From Desmonostoc muscorum FACHB-395 (GTDB lineage: Bacteria > Cyanobacteriota > Cyanobacteriia > Cyanobacteriales > Nostocaceae), in the NCBI RefSeq assembly GCF_014698035.1, contig NZ_JACJSF010000004.1:161006-225005 (forward strand): 64,000 nucleotides of DNA, read 5' to 3'. Positions 25,533-34,227 of this stretch are shown one piece after another. Numbering within the stretch: position 1 is the stretch's first letter; every line of letters starts with the position of its first letter. The position numbers were made by a program, and so were the translations under genes. Under the pieces are notes generated by a model, which made no database searches, was not told the DNA's origin, and worked only from the letters and a program-made list of their open reading frames with translations.

Positions 25533-26303
25533 ATGACAAATAACATTGTTTTAGAAGCCAAATCACTAACTCGTCGTTTTGGGGGTTTAGTGGCGGTGAA
25601 TAATGTATCTTTTACAGTCAATCAACATGAGATTTTTGGATTAATTGGCCCTAACGGCGCTGGGAAAACAACACTGTTTAATTTGATTACAGCTTTTATT
25701 CCCCTTTCTAGTGGAGAGTTGCGCTATCAAGGTGCTAATATTTCTCAATTACGTCCCCATCAAATTGCCGGTTTAGGTATTGCTCGGACTTTTCAAAATA
25801 TTCGCTTATTTGGTGAATTGTCAGCGCTAGAAAATGTAATAATTGCCCGACATTTAGATAATAAAAGCAATCTATTAACAGGAGTTTTGGGATTACCACC
25901 AGCGCGTCGGGAAGAGAAAAAAAGCAGGCGAAAAGCTTTACAATTGTTAGAGATGGTGGGATTGAGCGATCGCGCTGACGAAAAAGCCAAAAACTTCGCT
26001 TATGGGGATCAGCGTCGCTTAGAAATTGCCCGCGCTTTAGCCCTAGAACCGCAAATCTTACTCCTCGACGAACCTGCGGCGGGGATGAATCCCAACGAAA
26101 AGCAGCAACTGAGTGAATTTATCCGTAGTCTGCGAGAACAGTTTAATTTGACAATTGTGCTGATTGAACACCATGTACCCTTGGTTATGGGTTTGTGCGA
26201 TCGCATTGCCGTGTTAGATTTTGGACAGTTGATTGCTTTGGGTGAACCATCTATCGTTAGAAACGATCCAGCTGTAATTGAAGCTTATTTAGGAAATGAA
26301 TGA
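25533..26303 (+). CDS. livG: ABC transporter ATP-binding protein (LivG type)
   Basis: A 256-residue ABC ATPase. Walker A GPNGAGKTTLFNLI (about 36-49), signature region FAYGDQRRLEIARALA, Walker B ILLLDEPAAGMNP, and His switch LIEHHVPLVM. The Q-loop neighbourhood GIARTFQNIRLFGELSALEN is typical of LivG. With LivF (28335) it powers uptake by the LivH/LivM channel. The signature lacks the usual LSGG but GDQRR is the common LivG form. Two minus-strand nuclease-family genes separate it from LivF. Confidence 0.92.
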   Translation: MTNNIVLEAKSLTRRFGGLVAVNNVSFTVNQHEIFGLIGPNGAGKTTLFNLITAFIPLSSGELRYQGANISQLRPHQIAGLGIARTFQNIRLFGELSALENVIIARHLDNKSNLLTGVLGLPPARREEKKSRRKALQLLEMVGLSDRADEKAKNFAYGDQRRLEIARALALEPQILLLDEPAAGMNPNEKQQLSEFIRSLREQFNLTIVLIEHHVPLVMGLCDRIAVLDFGQLIALGEPSIVRNDPAVIEAYLGNE

Positions 26304-26318
26304 TAACTAACCAAAGAA

Positions 26319-27224
26319 TTACAGAATCTGTTGCAATTCCTCAATAGTATTTGCAGTGACAATATTCCGTAAAATTGTTTTCAAACGCTCTAAATCCTGA
26401 ATCTGGTTAATTTCTGGCATTAATTGTAAGCCGCGATCGCTAAATTTCAACTCTAAATTAATTTCAATCGCAGAAAGTATTCCTCGTAGTTCCCCGCTTG
26501 CTTTCCCGCGTTCTTCTCCACGCGCTTCCCCACGTGCTTCCCCGCGTGCTTCCCCACGTGCTTCCCCTTCGCGCAAAATTTCTTGATACCAAGGTGACTC
26601 ACGTAATACAGACATATCCCACCTCATGATTTCTTGAACGAGTGTATTCTCTAGAACAAACGTAGCAAAAAAAGCTAGAACTGTTTCCAGTTGGTTTAGT
26701 TGTTCATCAGCACGGAGAATTTGCAATGCTTCTCTAATAATAGATTCATTTTCACCACCTTTGAGAATGGGTACAAATGGCAGTAAGGATGGTAAGGGTT
26801 GTTGAAAAGCAATATTGACATCAATTTCCCACAGGTTAATTACTCGATAATCTTGGATTGCCCGTAATCCTGCAATATTTGATGTAAAGCTTGTGGGTAT
26901 TTCGTTGTTACCAGTTTTAAGAATATTGATGAGAACGGGATATGTTGGTAAGTTATATTTTTCTTCTGCAAGTGCAGCATAAGCACGCATCCGACGTGGC
27001 ATTTGGGATTTATAGCGTAATTGCAATTCGTTGAGAAGTAAAAATTCTCCATGTTGAGGACTACTAACACGGATTAAAACATCACTTTCCCGGCTAATCC
27101 ACTGAAATTCACTATTTAGAATTTCTCCAGCAATAATATCAGGAATTTGTGTTACCCATCTTGCCCAGTTATTGGGTGCGAGGCTGATTAATTTTTTGGT
27201 ACTGACATCAGCAGGCTTTGTCAT
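26319..27224 (-). CDS. Rpn-like PD-(D/E)XK family protein with RGEA repeat, copy 1
   Basis: A 301-residue protein related to the cyanobacterial Rpn/DUF4351-type putative nucleases: N-terminal WARWVTQIPDIIAGEILNSE, WISRESDVLIRVSS (core Asp), and FLLLNELQLRY (Glu/Gln of the core), then LPTYPVLINIL and RVINLWEID. The C-terminal third carries an in-frame four-residue repeat EARG (about 217-236) encoded by near-perfect 12-bp tandem repeats, followed by a helical tail typical of the family. It is 55% alike by eye to the next gene, its tandem paralogue. The pair lies on the minus strand inside the amino-acid transporter locus. Confidence 0.8.
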   Translation of the reverse strand: MTKPADVSTKKLISLAPNNWARWVTQIPDIIAGEILNSEFQWISRESDVLIRVSSPQHGEFLLLNELQLRYKSQMPRRMRAYAALAEEKYNLPTYPVLINILKTGNNEIPTSFTSNIAGLRAIQDYRVINLWEIDVNIAFQQPLPSLLPFVPILKGGENESIIREALQILRADEQLNQLETVLAFFATFVLENTLVQEIMRWDMSVLRESPWYQEILREGEARGEARGEARGEARGEERGKASGELRGILSAIEINLELKFSDRGLQLMPEINQIQDLERLKTILRNIVTANTIEELQQIL

Positions 27225-27317
27225 TAAGGTATAGATGCACTCAGTAAGTGAGATTTATGGTAACTTGAAATTTAGCATCACACCCAAAAAATGTTTATTA
27301 AAGTGCATCAGTGAAAT

Positions 27318-28157
27318 TTAAGCAGACAAAATTTTTATAAAATCTTCTAAATAATTTACTGCGATCGCGCTATCCATTAAAATTTCTAATTGCTCCACAC
27401 TTTCACCCTCAAGCCTTGCTTCTACCTCATGAGAAATTTCGCCAAAGCGTTGTTCCAATACTCGGATTAACTGCCGTCGCGCACCCTCTTGAATACCTCT
27501 TTGCTCAATCTCGTGATACCAAGGCGATTCTCGCAATACTGCCATATCCCACCTCATGATTTGCTGCACTAAAGGTGTGTCTAAAACAAAGCTAGCAAAA
27601 AACGCCAGCAATGATTCTAATTCGTTCAACTGTTTATCTGTTCGTAGCGCCTGTAGTGCGCGTTGCACAACTGATACCTCTCCCCCTCCTCGCAGGATTG
27701 GCACAAAGGGTAACAACGATGGTAGTGGTTGCTGAAACACTATTTCGGCATCGATTTCCCACAAATTAATCACGCGATAATCTTGGATGGCACGTAATCC
27801 CAAAAATTCCTGTTCGTAACTATTGACAATAGTTAAGGTGGATGGGGGCGGTAAAATGTTGATTAGTACTGGGTAAGTTGGCAATCGGTAGCGTTCTTGT
27901 GCTAGGGCAGCATAGGCTCTCATCCTTAGAGGCATCTGTGCTGTATAACGCAGTTGTAGTTCATTTAATACCAGAAAATCCCCGTGAGTGGCACTATATG
28001 CCTTCACTAAAACATCTGTCTCCCGGCTAATCCAGTGAAATTCAGAACCGAGAATTTCTTTTGCCACAACTTCAGGACGCTGTGTCACCCACTGTACCCA
28101 TGCATCGGGAGCTAAATTAATTAGTCGCTTGCTACCAATATCTGCTGCTTTTGCCAC
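27318..28157 (-). CDS. Rpn-like PD-(D/E)XK family protein, copy 2
   Basis: A 279-residue paralogue of the 26319-27224 protein: DAWVQWVTQRPEVVAKEILG, WISRETDVLVKAYSATHGDF, LVLNELQLRYTAQMP, LPTYPVLINIL, RAIQDYRVINLWEIDAEIVF and MRWDMAVLRESPWYHEIEQR align along the whole length. It lacks the RGEA tandem repeat and ends in an AR-RQLIRVLEQRFGEISHEVE helical domain of the DUF4351 type. The start ATG is at 28157. Together with copy 1 this indicates a local duplication. Nuclease activity is a fold-based prediction. Confidence 0.8.
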   Translation of the reverse strand: MAKAADIGSKRLINLAPDAWVQWVTQRPEVVAKEILGSEFHWISRETDVLVKAYSATHGDFLVLNELQLRYTAQMPLRMRAYAALAQERYRLPTYPVLINILPPPSTLTIVNSYEQEFLGLRAIQDYRVINLWEIDAEIVFQQPLPSLLPFVPILRGGGEVSVVQRALQALRTDKQLNELESLLAFFASFVLDTPLVQQIMRWDMAVLRESPWYHEIEQRGIQEGARRQLIRVLEQRFGEISHEVEARLEGESVEQLEILMDSAIAVNYLEDFIKILSA

Positions 28158-28334
28158 AGGACGCTTAATATATTTATCAGTAATTAATCGTACATTATAA
28201 AGATTGCAGTATTCTGGCGTTGGTTTTTAAGTTTAAGCAATGTCTACGATAGGGTACATTGATGCACTCTTTTAAGAAATGTATGATTGATGTATGTTAG
28301 GTTTTGAATCAACATTTCTGGATGTAAACCGCCG

Positions 28335-29066
28335 ATGAAAGCCGATAGTAGACCAAACTACACAATTTTAGAAGTTCAAGAACTTGATGTTAATTATGGC
28401 GGTATTCAAGCTCTGAAAAAGATTAATTTAATTATTCAAAAAGGCGAGGTAGTTACTCTAATTGGTGCTAATGGTGCTGGTAAAACTACTACACTCCGTG
28501 CCATATCTAAAGTAGTTAATTCTAAGAGTGGCGTAATTTTATATAATGGACATAATATTACCCGCCGCCAAACTCACGAGGTTGTACAACTTGGTATCGC
28601 CCATTGTCCTGAAGGACGCAGAGTATTAGCGCGACAAACAGTATTTGATAATTTACTTTTGGGTGCTTATATTCGCTCCAATCAAGCTGAGATAAAAGCA
28701 GATATTCAGCGCCAATTTGAGCTATTTCCCCGCTTGTCACAAAGACGCAATCAACTAGCAGGAACCCTAAGTGGTGGCGAACAACAAATGTTAGCGATCG
28801 CACGGGCTGTCATGAGTAAACCACAACTATTACTTTTAGACGAGCCTAGCTTAGGTTTAGCACCTGCGATCGTCCGGGAAATCTTCTCGATTATTGAAAA
28901 TCTCCGTGCTACAGGCGTGACTATTTTATTAGTTGAACAAAACGCGAATTTGGCATTACAAATTGCCGATCGCGGTTATGTTTTAGAAGCTGGTTCTATT
29001 ACTTTAACAGGTGCAGCATCAGAATTGATTAGTGATGAGCGAGTTAAAAAAGCTTATTTAGGGTAA
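28335..29066 (+). CDS. livF: ABC transporter ATP-binding protein (LivF type)
   Basis: A 243-residue ABC ATPase with Walker A GANGAGKTTTLRAI, the LivF hallmark HCPEGRRVLARQTVFDNLLL, signature LSGGEQQMLAIARAVM, and Walker B LLLLDEPSLGLAP followed by LVEQNANLAL. It is the second ATPase of the LivFGHMK-type system encoded from 21542 on, now separated from livG by two reverse-strand nuclease-family genes (about 2 kb). A separate promoter is therefore likely; the AT-rich 28158-28334 spacer would contain it. Confidence 0.92.
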   Translation: MKADSRPNYTILEVQELDVNYGGIQALKKINLIIQKGEVVTLIGANGAGKTTTLRAISKVVNSKSGVILYNGHNITRRQTHEVVQLGIAHCPEGRRVLARQTVFDNLLLGAYIRSNQAEIKADIQRQFELFPRLSQRRNQLAGTLSGGEQQMLAIARAVMSKPQLLLLDEPSLGLAPAIVREIFSIIENLRATGVTILLVEQNANLALQIADRGYVLEAGSITLTGAASELISDERVKKAYLG

Positions 29067-29099
29067 TTAATTAAATGAAATTTTTGGAGATACAAAAAG

Positions 29100-29663
29100 A
29101 TGATAAAATCACTAACTAAAACCTTTACTTTAGAAGAATTTTTAAAGCTTCCAGAAACAAAGCCTAGCTCAGAATACATCAACGGTCAAATTATTCAAAA
29201 GCCAATGCCTCAAGGAAAACATAGTATTCTTCAGGGTGAACTAGTCAGTAATATCAATTCTGTAACCAAACCTCAAAAAATTGCCCTTGCATTTCCAGAA
29301 TTGCGATGTACTTTTGGCGGACGTTCAATTGTCCCTGATATAGCTGTGTTTGCTTGGGAACGGATTTTATTAGACGAGCGTGGAGAAGTGGCAAATGTCT
29401 TTAAGACATCTCCAGACTGGACGATTGAGATTCTTTCACCCGATCAAAGCCAGACTAAAGTAACTGGAAATATTCTACATTGTTTAAAACATGGTAGTCG
29501 CTTCGGTTGGCTAATTGATCCAGATGAGCATTCTGTTTTAGTTTATCCACCAAAGCAGCAACCAGAACTTTTACAAGAAGAACAAGAAATATTACCAGTT
29601 CCAGATTTAGTGAACGGCTTTCAATTAACTGTAGGGCAATTATTTGGATGGTTAAAGTTATAA
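29100..29663 (+). CDS. Uma2 family (DUF820) putative endonuclease, copy 2
   Basis: A 187-residue Uma2-family protein: TFTLEEFLKLPETKPSSEYI, the GRSIVPDIAVFAWERI segment (core Asp), WTIEILSPDQSQTKV (E-I-x-S with following Lys) and the C-terminal VYPPKQQPELLQEEQEILPV. The fold is predicted as a PD-(D/E)XK nuclease. It lies 33 bp after livF on the same strand with GGAGATACAAAAAG just before ATG 29100. It is the second Uma2 gene attached to this transporter, divergent in sequence from the first. Confidence 0.85.
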   Translation: MIKSLTKTFTLEEFLKLPETKPSSEYINGQIIQKPMPQGKHSILQGELVSNINSVTKPQKIALAFPELRCTFGGRSIVPDIAVFAWERILLDERGEVANVFKTSPDWTIEILSPDQSQTKVTGNILHCLKHGSRFGWLIDPDEHSVLVYPPKQQPELLQEEQEILPVPDLVNGFQLTVGQLFGWLKL

Positions 29664-29689
29664 GCAATTGTAGAAATTCATATTTATCT

Positions 29690-29790
29690 TAATCTTATTG
29701 GATTTGTGAGAATTGCAACCCAGAGATCCCCGACTTCTTTAAGAAGTCGGGGATTTTATTTCTGCGCGTTTGATTCAGGATTGCTATACC
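29690..29790. repeat. GATCCCCGACTTCTT dispersed hairpin repeat, copy 1
   Basis: GAGATCCCCGACTTCTTTAA is followed at once by AAGTCGGGGAT, a strong perfect hairpin. The flanks GAGAATTGCAACCC and ATTGCTATACC recur in inverted orientation at 46861-46930. No coding. The remaining 29791-29957 spacer is AT-rich and featureless. Confidence 0.65.
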
Positions 29791-29957
29791 AATTGTGATG
29801 AATAAAACTACACTAACGCCGCTTATAACTTTTCCAAATAATTTATATTATTAATAATTATTACGATTTTTGTCTTATATTAATATTTGCAGCCCTCCTT
29901 GCAGATATCTATATATTTGTTTAGCGGCGAATTCTATTCACCGGAATCATTAAACCC

Positions 29958-30605
29958 ATGAGTCAAATAGTCTGGATAGCAAGACACGCTAACCGCCTCG
30001 ATTTCGTAAACCCCGATTGGTTTCTTACCGCCGAACGACGCTACGATCCACCTTTGTCTGATGATGGGATGGTACAGGCACAGCAGTTAGCTAGACGATT
30101 GAAAAAAGAAAATATTGGTCATATTTTTGCTTCCCCTTTCCTGCGAACCGTACAAACGGCAAACGCAGTTGCAGAATTGCTCAACTTGCCGATTAAATTG
30201 GAAACAGGTTTGAGTGAATGGCTAAATCCAGCTTGGATGACAGAAGAACCCGAAAGACTTTCAGCTCCAGCATTAGCAAAATTATTCCCCAGAATTGACA
30301 CCAGCTATACCTCGCGCATCGCCGCCAAATATCCTGAAACTCACGAAAAAGTGCGAGAACGTTCTGGGCAAACTGCCAGATGTTTAGCTACTGAGTTCTT
30401 CCCAGAGGATATCCTGTTAGTGGCACACGGTGCATCTGTGTTGGGGGGAGCAATGGGGCTGGTGGGGGAAATTGCCAAAACAGAAGTCAAGGCTTCTTTA
30501 TGTTCATTGGTAAAAGTAGTACGCGAAGATCCAGAATGGTTATTAGAACTAACGGGAGATACTTCCCATTTAACCCACATAGAAGAAGTTATTCGATTTG
30601 CTTAA
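29958..30605 (+). CDS. histidine phosphatase family protein
   Basis: A 215-residue protein with a variant RHG box, ARHANR (His11 is the phosphoacceptor-type residue), then LSDDGMVQAQQLARRL, FASPFLRTVQTANAVAELL, ETGLSEW and the second catalytic-type His in LLVAHGASVLGG. This is the phosphoglycerate-mutase-like superfamily; members act on sugar phosphates, phosphoproteins or nucleotides. RHA in place of RHG is common in this superfamily's divergent branches. It is upstream of glucokinase by 84 bp, so a sugar-phosphate role is possible but unproven. Confidence 0.85.
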   Translation: MSQIVWIARHANRLDFVNPDWFLTAERRYDPPLSDDGMVQAQQLARRLKKENIGHIFASPFLRTVQTANAVAELLNLPIKLETGLSEWLNPAWMTEEPERLSAPALAKLFPRIDTSYTSRIAAKYPETHEKVRERSGQTARCLATEFFPEDILLVAHGASVLGGAMGLVGEIAKTEVKASLCSLVKVVREDPEWLLELTGDTSHLTHIEEVIRFA

Positions 30606-30689
30606 ACTTCTGATAGATATTTGTGTTCATAGATTCTGGTAGGTTGGGTATATCCTACAAATAAAGTCATTAATCCGCAAATAAGTTCT

Positions 30690-31715
30690 ATGACATTGTT
30701 ACTAGCAGGAGACATCGGCGGTACGAAAACTATTCTGCGATTGGTTGAAACATCAGATTCACCAGCTTTACATACTATTTATCAGGAAAGTTATCACAGT
30801 GCTGATTTTCCCGATTTAGTACCCATAGTGCAGCAGTTTTTGATCAAAGCTAATACACCAATACCAGAAAAGGCTTGTTTTGCGATCGCAGGGCCTATTG
30901 TCAAAAATACTGCCAAACTTACCAATTTAGCCTGGTACCTAGATACCGAACGTTTAGAAGAAGAATTGGGTATCCCACATATTTCTTTGATTAACGACTT
31001 CGCCGCCGTTGGCTATGGCATTTCAGGTTTACAAAAACAAGACTTGCACCCGTTGCAAGTTGGGAAACCTCAACCCGAAACCCCGATTGGAATTATTGGT
31101 GCTGGTACTGGTTTAGGGCAAGGATTTTTAATTAAGCAGGGAAACAACTATCAAGTTTTTCCTTCAGAAGGTGGACACGCTGACTTCGCGCCTCGGAACG
31201 AAATCGAGTTTCAACTGTTGAGATACCTGTTGGGTAAACATGATATCCAGCGCGTTTCTGTGGAACGGGTGGTTTCTGGAATGGGAATTGTGGCGATTTA
31301 CCAATTTTTGCGCGATCGCAAATTTGCCACCGAATCACCAGAGATCGCTCAAATCGTCAGAACTTGGGAACAAGAAGCGGGACAGGAAGAGAAAAGCGTC
31401 GATCCTGGTGCTGCTATTGGTACAGCCGCACTGGAAGGTAGCGATCGCCTTTCCGAACAAACCTTGCAATTATTTATAGAAGCTTATGGTGCAGAAGCCG
31501 GCAATCTCGCCCTTAAACTCCTACCTTATGGTGGCTTATACATTGCTGGTGGGATTGCTCCCAAAATTCTCCCCTTAATTCAAAATAGCGGTTTCTTGTT
31601 AAACTTCACCCAAAAAGGCAGAATGCGCCCCCTCCTCGAAGAAATACCTGTGTATATTATCCTCAACCCGCAAGTGGGGCTAATAGGTGCTGCTTTATGT
31701 GCTGCTAGGTTATAA
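30690..31715 (+). CDS. glk: glucokinase
   Basis: A 341-residue protein of the bacterial Glk (ROK-unrelated) family: N-terminal ATP/phosphate motif LLAGDIGGTKTILRL, catalytic Asp103 in LINDFAAVGYG, GIIGAGTGLGQGFL, and the EGGHADFAPRNEIE glucose-binding loop. It phosphorylates glucose to glucose-6-phosphate in the cytosol, feeding glycolysis and the oxidative pentose phosphate pathway. Length fits cyanobacterial glucokinases. The start ATG at 30690 is preceded by AATAAGTTCT with no strong ribosome site. A secreted protein gene follows closely. Confidence 0.94.
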   Translation: MTLLLAGDIGGTKTILRLVETSDSPALHTIYQESYHSADFPDLVPIVQQFLIKANTPIPEKACFAIAGPIVKNTAKLTNLAWYLDTERLEEELGIPHISLINDFAAVGYGISGLQKQDLHPLQVGKPQPETPIGIIGAGTGLGQGFLIKQGNNYQVFPSEGGHADFAPRNEIEFQLLRYLLGKHDIQRVSVERVVSGMGIVAIYQFLRDRKFATESPEIAQIVRTWEQEAGQEEKSVDPGAAIGTAALEGSDRLSEQTLQLFIEAYGAEAGNLALKLLPYGGLYIAGGIAPKILPLIQNSGFLLNFTQKGRMRPLLEEIPVYIILNPQVGLIGAALCAARL

Positions 31716-31760
31716 CAGCTAGCATCATCAGTGAGATTAGCATCTCAAAAGGTAAAACTT

Positions 31761-32363
31761 ATGACAGTTAAAAGTCTGTTGCCATTAATCGCCGCCACCT
31801 TTATCTGTGGTGGTTCTATTCTCGTGGAAGCGCGTCAACCTAAACCTCCGGTGGTTGTTGTCAAACCAGCCGTCCCTAAAATCGTGCAGCCACAATGGAA
31901 GGTATACACCGCTCCAGATGGTCGCTTTACTATTTTGATGCCGGGAAGACCCAACAGAAATACTGAATACCAAAAAACTTATATGGGGGAAATTGCCTTA
32001 GAAATATTTGCCGCACAACCCCCAAAACAGGAAGTAGCATACATAGTTGTTTACAATGATTTTCCTTATAGTTATGGTAAAATAACTGACCCACAAGCTG
32101 TACTGAATAATGCACGAGATATGGCTTTAAAGACTACGAAAAGCAATTTAATTAGTCAAAGAAATATTCGTAGTTATAATAATCATCCTGGCAAAGAAAT
32201 TGAGTACATCAATTCTGGAGGAAAAATCACTAGAAGTAGAATGTATGTTGCCGAAGGAAGGTTATATCAAGTAATGGCAATAACTACAAAAAAACAGCAG
32301 AAAACATTAGCTAAAACTATTACTGGGTATTTAAATTCCTTCAATTTAGTTTTGAAAAAGTGA
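31761..32363 (+). CDS. secreted hypothetical protein
   Basis: About 200 residues with a Sec signal peptide (MTVKSLLPLIAATFICGGSI) and a soluble domain containing WKVYTAPDGRFTILMPGRPN, then TYMGEIALEIFAAQ and VAYIVVYNDFPYSYG. This pattern is common in small periplasmic cyanobacterial proteins with a PsbP/Mog1-like fold. ATG 31761 with AAAAGGTAAAACTT upstream is chosen over a TTG extension to 31731. It lies 45 bp after glucokinase and may be co-transcribed. Function is unknown. Confidence 0.7.
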   Translation: MTVKSLLPLIAATFICGGSILVEARQPKPPVVVVKPAVPKIVQPQWKVYTAPDGRFTILMPGRPNRNTEYQKTYMGEIALEIFAAQPPKQEVAYIVVYNDFPYSYGKITDPQAVLNNARDMALKTTKSNLISQRNIRSYNNHPGKEIEYINSGGKITRSRMYVAEGRLYQVMAITTKKQQKTLAKTITGYLNSFNLVLKK

Positions 32364-32365
32364 AT

Positions 32366-32505
32366 TGAAGAAGAATTCAGAAGTCAGAATTCAGAAGTCA
32401 GAATAAAGACGCGACGCTCGGTCCTCTCTACGAGACACTGTGCGAACGCTAACGCTGCGCTATTCATTCTGAATTCTCACTCCTGACTCCTGAATTCTGT
32501 TTCGA
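32366..32505. repeat. STRR-type repeats flanking a GCGAACGCTAACGC palindrome
   Basis: GAATTCAGAAGTCA units (32371-32402) face inverted CTGACTCCTGAATTC units (32480-32500), with CTCTACGAGACACTGTGCGAACGC between. The two sides can fold back into one long hairpin. The rest of 32364-32699 is AT-rich with no gene. Confidence 0.6.
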
Positions 32506-32699
32506 TAAAAAATCTTGGATTTTTGCTAATAAGATTTTTCCATTGATTCCTAAGTTCTGCTCTATTTTAATTATTTAATTTTTTTAGCTCATTTTATACA
32601 ATTTATACGCTACTCAACCGCTTACTCAAACATGATTTCTAACGCTAGGATGTCATGATAAAAATTGTTAGCAAAATTACACGCAACCAAGTGAAATAA

Positions 32700-33091
32700 A
32701 TGGCTGATATTAATGATCGTGCCGTTAACGCTGGTTCTTTTAGCACCCTAGTTGATGCAATCAAGGCTGCCAATCTCATAGATACTCTCAAAGGGGTTGA
32801 CTCGTTTATCGCCTCTGCATCTACAGATCAAGCATTCGCAAAGCTTCCAGCCGGTACTATAGAGACATTGCTTGAAAATATTAATAAGATCCAGGAACTC
32901 CTGACGTATCACGTCGTTTCCGGTAAGGTGATGCCCATAAAGCCGATTGAAGGTTCAAGTTTTAAAATGGACCCTTTCAATAGTTTCAATGCAGATTATA
33001 ATTCACAGGCTCAAAATCCGATGCTGCTGATGATAACTGTGTCATCCACATCATTGTTGATTCCTCGGTGAATAAATATATAGATAGATAG
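32700..33091 (+). pseudogene. fasciclin-domain protein with C-terminal frameshift
   Basis: Starts [20 protein letters not shown] and [20 protein letters not shown]; fasciclin H1-like ...[17 protein letters not shown] and [14 protein letters not shown] are clear. The primary frame then turns non-homologous and stops at 33071. The adjacent frame from about 33010 reads [18 protein letters not shown], which is the expected fasciclin H2-like end (normally DNGVIHVID), stopping at 33091. A one-base indel around 33000-33020 thus broke a compact secreted/cell-surface adhesion-type domain of about 130 residues. No signal peptide is visible, as in many cyanobacterial single-FAS1 proteins. Confidence 0.7.
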
Positions 33092-33198
33092 GGAATAACA
33101 TCTGTGAGTTAGAAACTATTTATAGTCACTATCTCATTACTATAGGAATCCGGTTTGATTTCTGAAAATATACTTAATGCCGTGGCACAGCTAAAATA

Positions 33199-33299
33199 CA
33201 ATACAGTTCAGATAAGACCAAAACACTTGTAGAGACGGCGATTTATCGCGTCTCGAAAACCCAAAATTTTTGCCAGTAGCCCTTAACCCAAGCGTATTG
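33199..33299 (+). mobile_element. MITE-like element, CAATAC family, 101 bp
   Basis: Left end CAATACAGTTCAGATAAG and right end CCCTTAACCCAAGCGTATTG are imperfect inverted repeats. The interior (GTAGAGACGGCGATTTATCG, CGTCTC) matches the reverse complement of 51341-51443 along most of its length. No coding. Confidence 0.65.
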
Positions 33300-33491
33300 A
33301 GCTAAAATAGTGCAATCGAAAAATTTCTAAATAATTTGACATTTTATATATAAATATTTCTGAAGTTTTGGTTATCCTATACTTCCTTGAAGTATAAGCT
33401 AATTCAGAAATTTGAATAACTTTATATATTTTTTTAATTGATAATAAAATCATATTTTTATGTTAAACCTCGTCTACCTTGAGAAGCGTAG

Positions 33492-33633
33492 TTTTGTAGG
33501 TTGGGTGCAGTGATCGCGTAACCCAACATAAATAAGCTGTTACGCAAATAAGATTGCACATCAACTGGTGAGGTTGTCCTTTTTCAATTGTCCTTGGTAA
33601 ACACAAATGACTAATGACTAATGACTAATGACG
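33492..33633. repeat. GTAGGTTGGGTG repeat and heptamer STRR
   Basis: GTAGGTTGGGTGCAGTGATC and GCGTAACCCAAC (about 33497-33531) are a partial copy of the 19145-19222 repeat. GACTAAT heptamers are repeated at 33607-33630. These, the MITE at 33199 and the palindrome at 33789 are all I can identify in the 33092-34227 spacer; the rest is AT-rich. Confidence 0.6.
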
Positions 33634-33788
33634 GTCTACACGGAAAATATTGAAATATGTAGGCGCGTTAGCTTATATCTTTTAAAAAACTCTAGGTTTC
33701 AACATAGATGAGGTTTAGTACTTGAGTCCAATAACGCAAATCTAAGAATAGAGATAATTTAGCCAGTTGTATAACTACAATTTTCTAA

Positions 33789-33898
33789 GCGTTGCTGATT
33801 AGATATATGAATCTTGGTGTAGAGACGTTGCAATGCAACGTCTCTACAGAGGTTTTGAAATCATGCAAAATTATTTTCATATCTGAATTCAGCAACGC
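33789..33898. mobile_element. GCGTTGCTGA palindromic element with inner perfect palindrome
   Basis: GCGTTGCTGATT-AGATATATGAA at the left and TTCATATCTGAATTCAGCAACGC at the right are inverted repeats. The centre holds GTAGAGACGTTGCA, one base, then its exact reverse complement (33819-33847). The 110-bp unit can fold into one long stem. A GCGTTGCTGAATT fragment also lies near 20062. Confidence 0.6.
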
Positions 33899-34227
33899 CA
33901 CTTTCTAAATACAAAATATATATTTGGATGATATCTATGTAATGCAACTATGATTTGAAATCAAGCAAATGATTAGCAAGTAGCCCTATAAAATCTACTT
34001 AAGTATTACAAACAAATGTTTGAATTTATGTATTGTCAAAAGATTGAAATGTATAAGCTCAGTGTATAACGTTTGAGTTTGACACAAAAATTTAAAAACT
34101 TGAGAGCATACTCTGGGATTTTGTATAACTTTAAAAGAGTAAAATGCTATTATCACAACAAAAGCGATAGGATTGCAGATATTAATAAAAGTTAAAGTTA
34201 ATGATTTGAGGAGCAGGTTTTTGTCCT

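Noticed and set aside
33606..33633. GACTAAT repeats as a CRISPR array
   Set aside because: Units are 7 bp without spacers; a short tandem repeat, not CRISPR.
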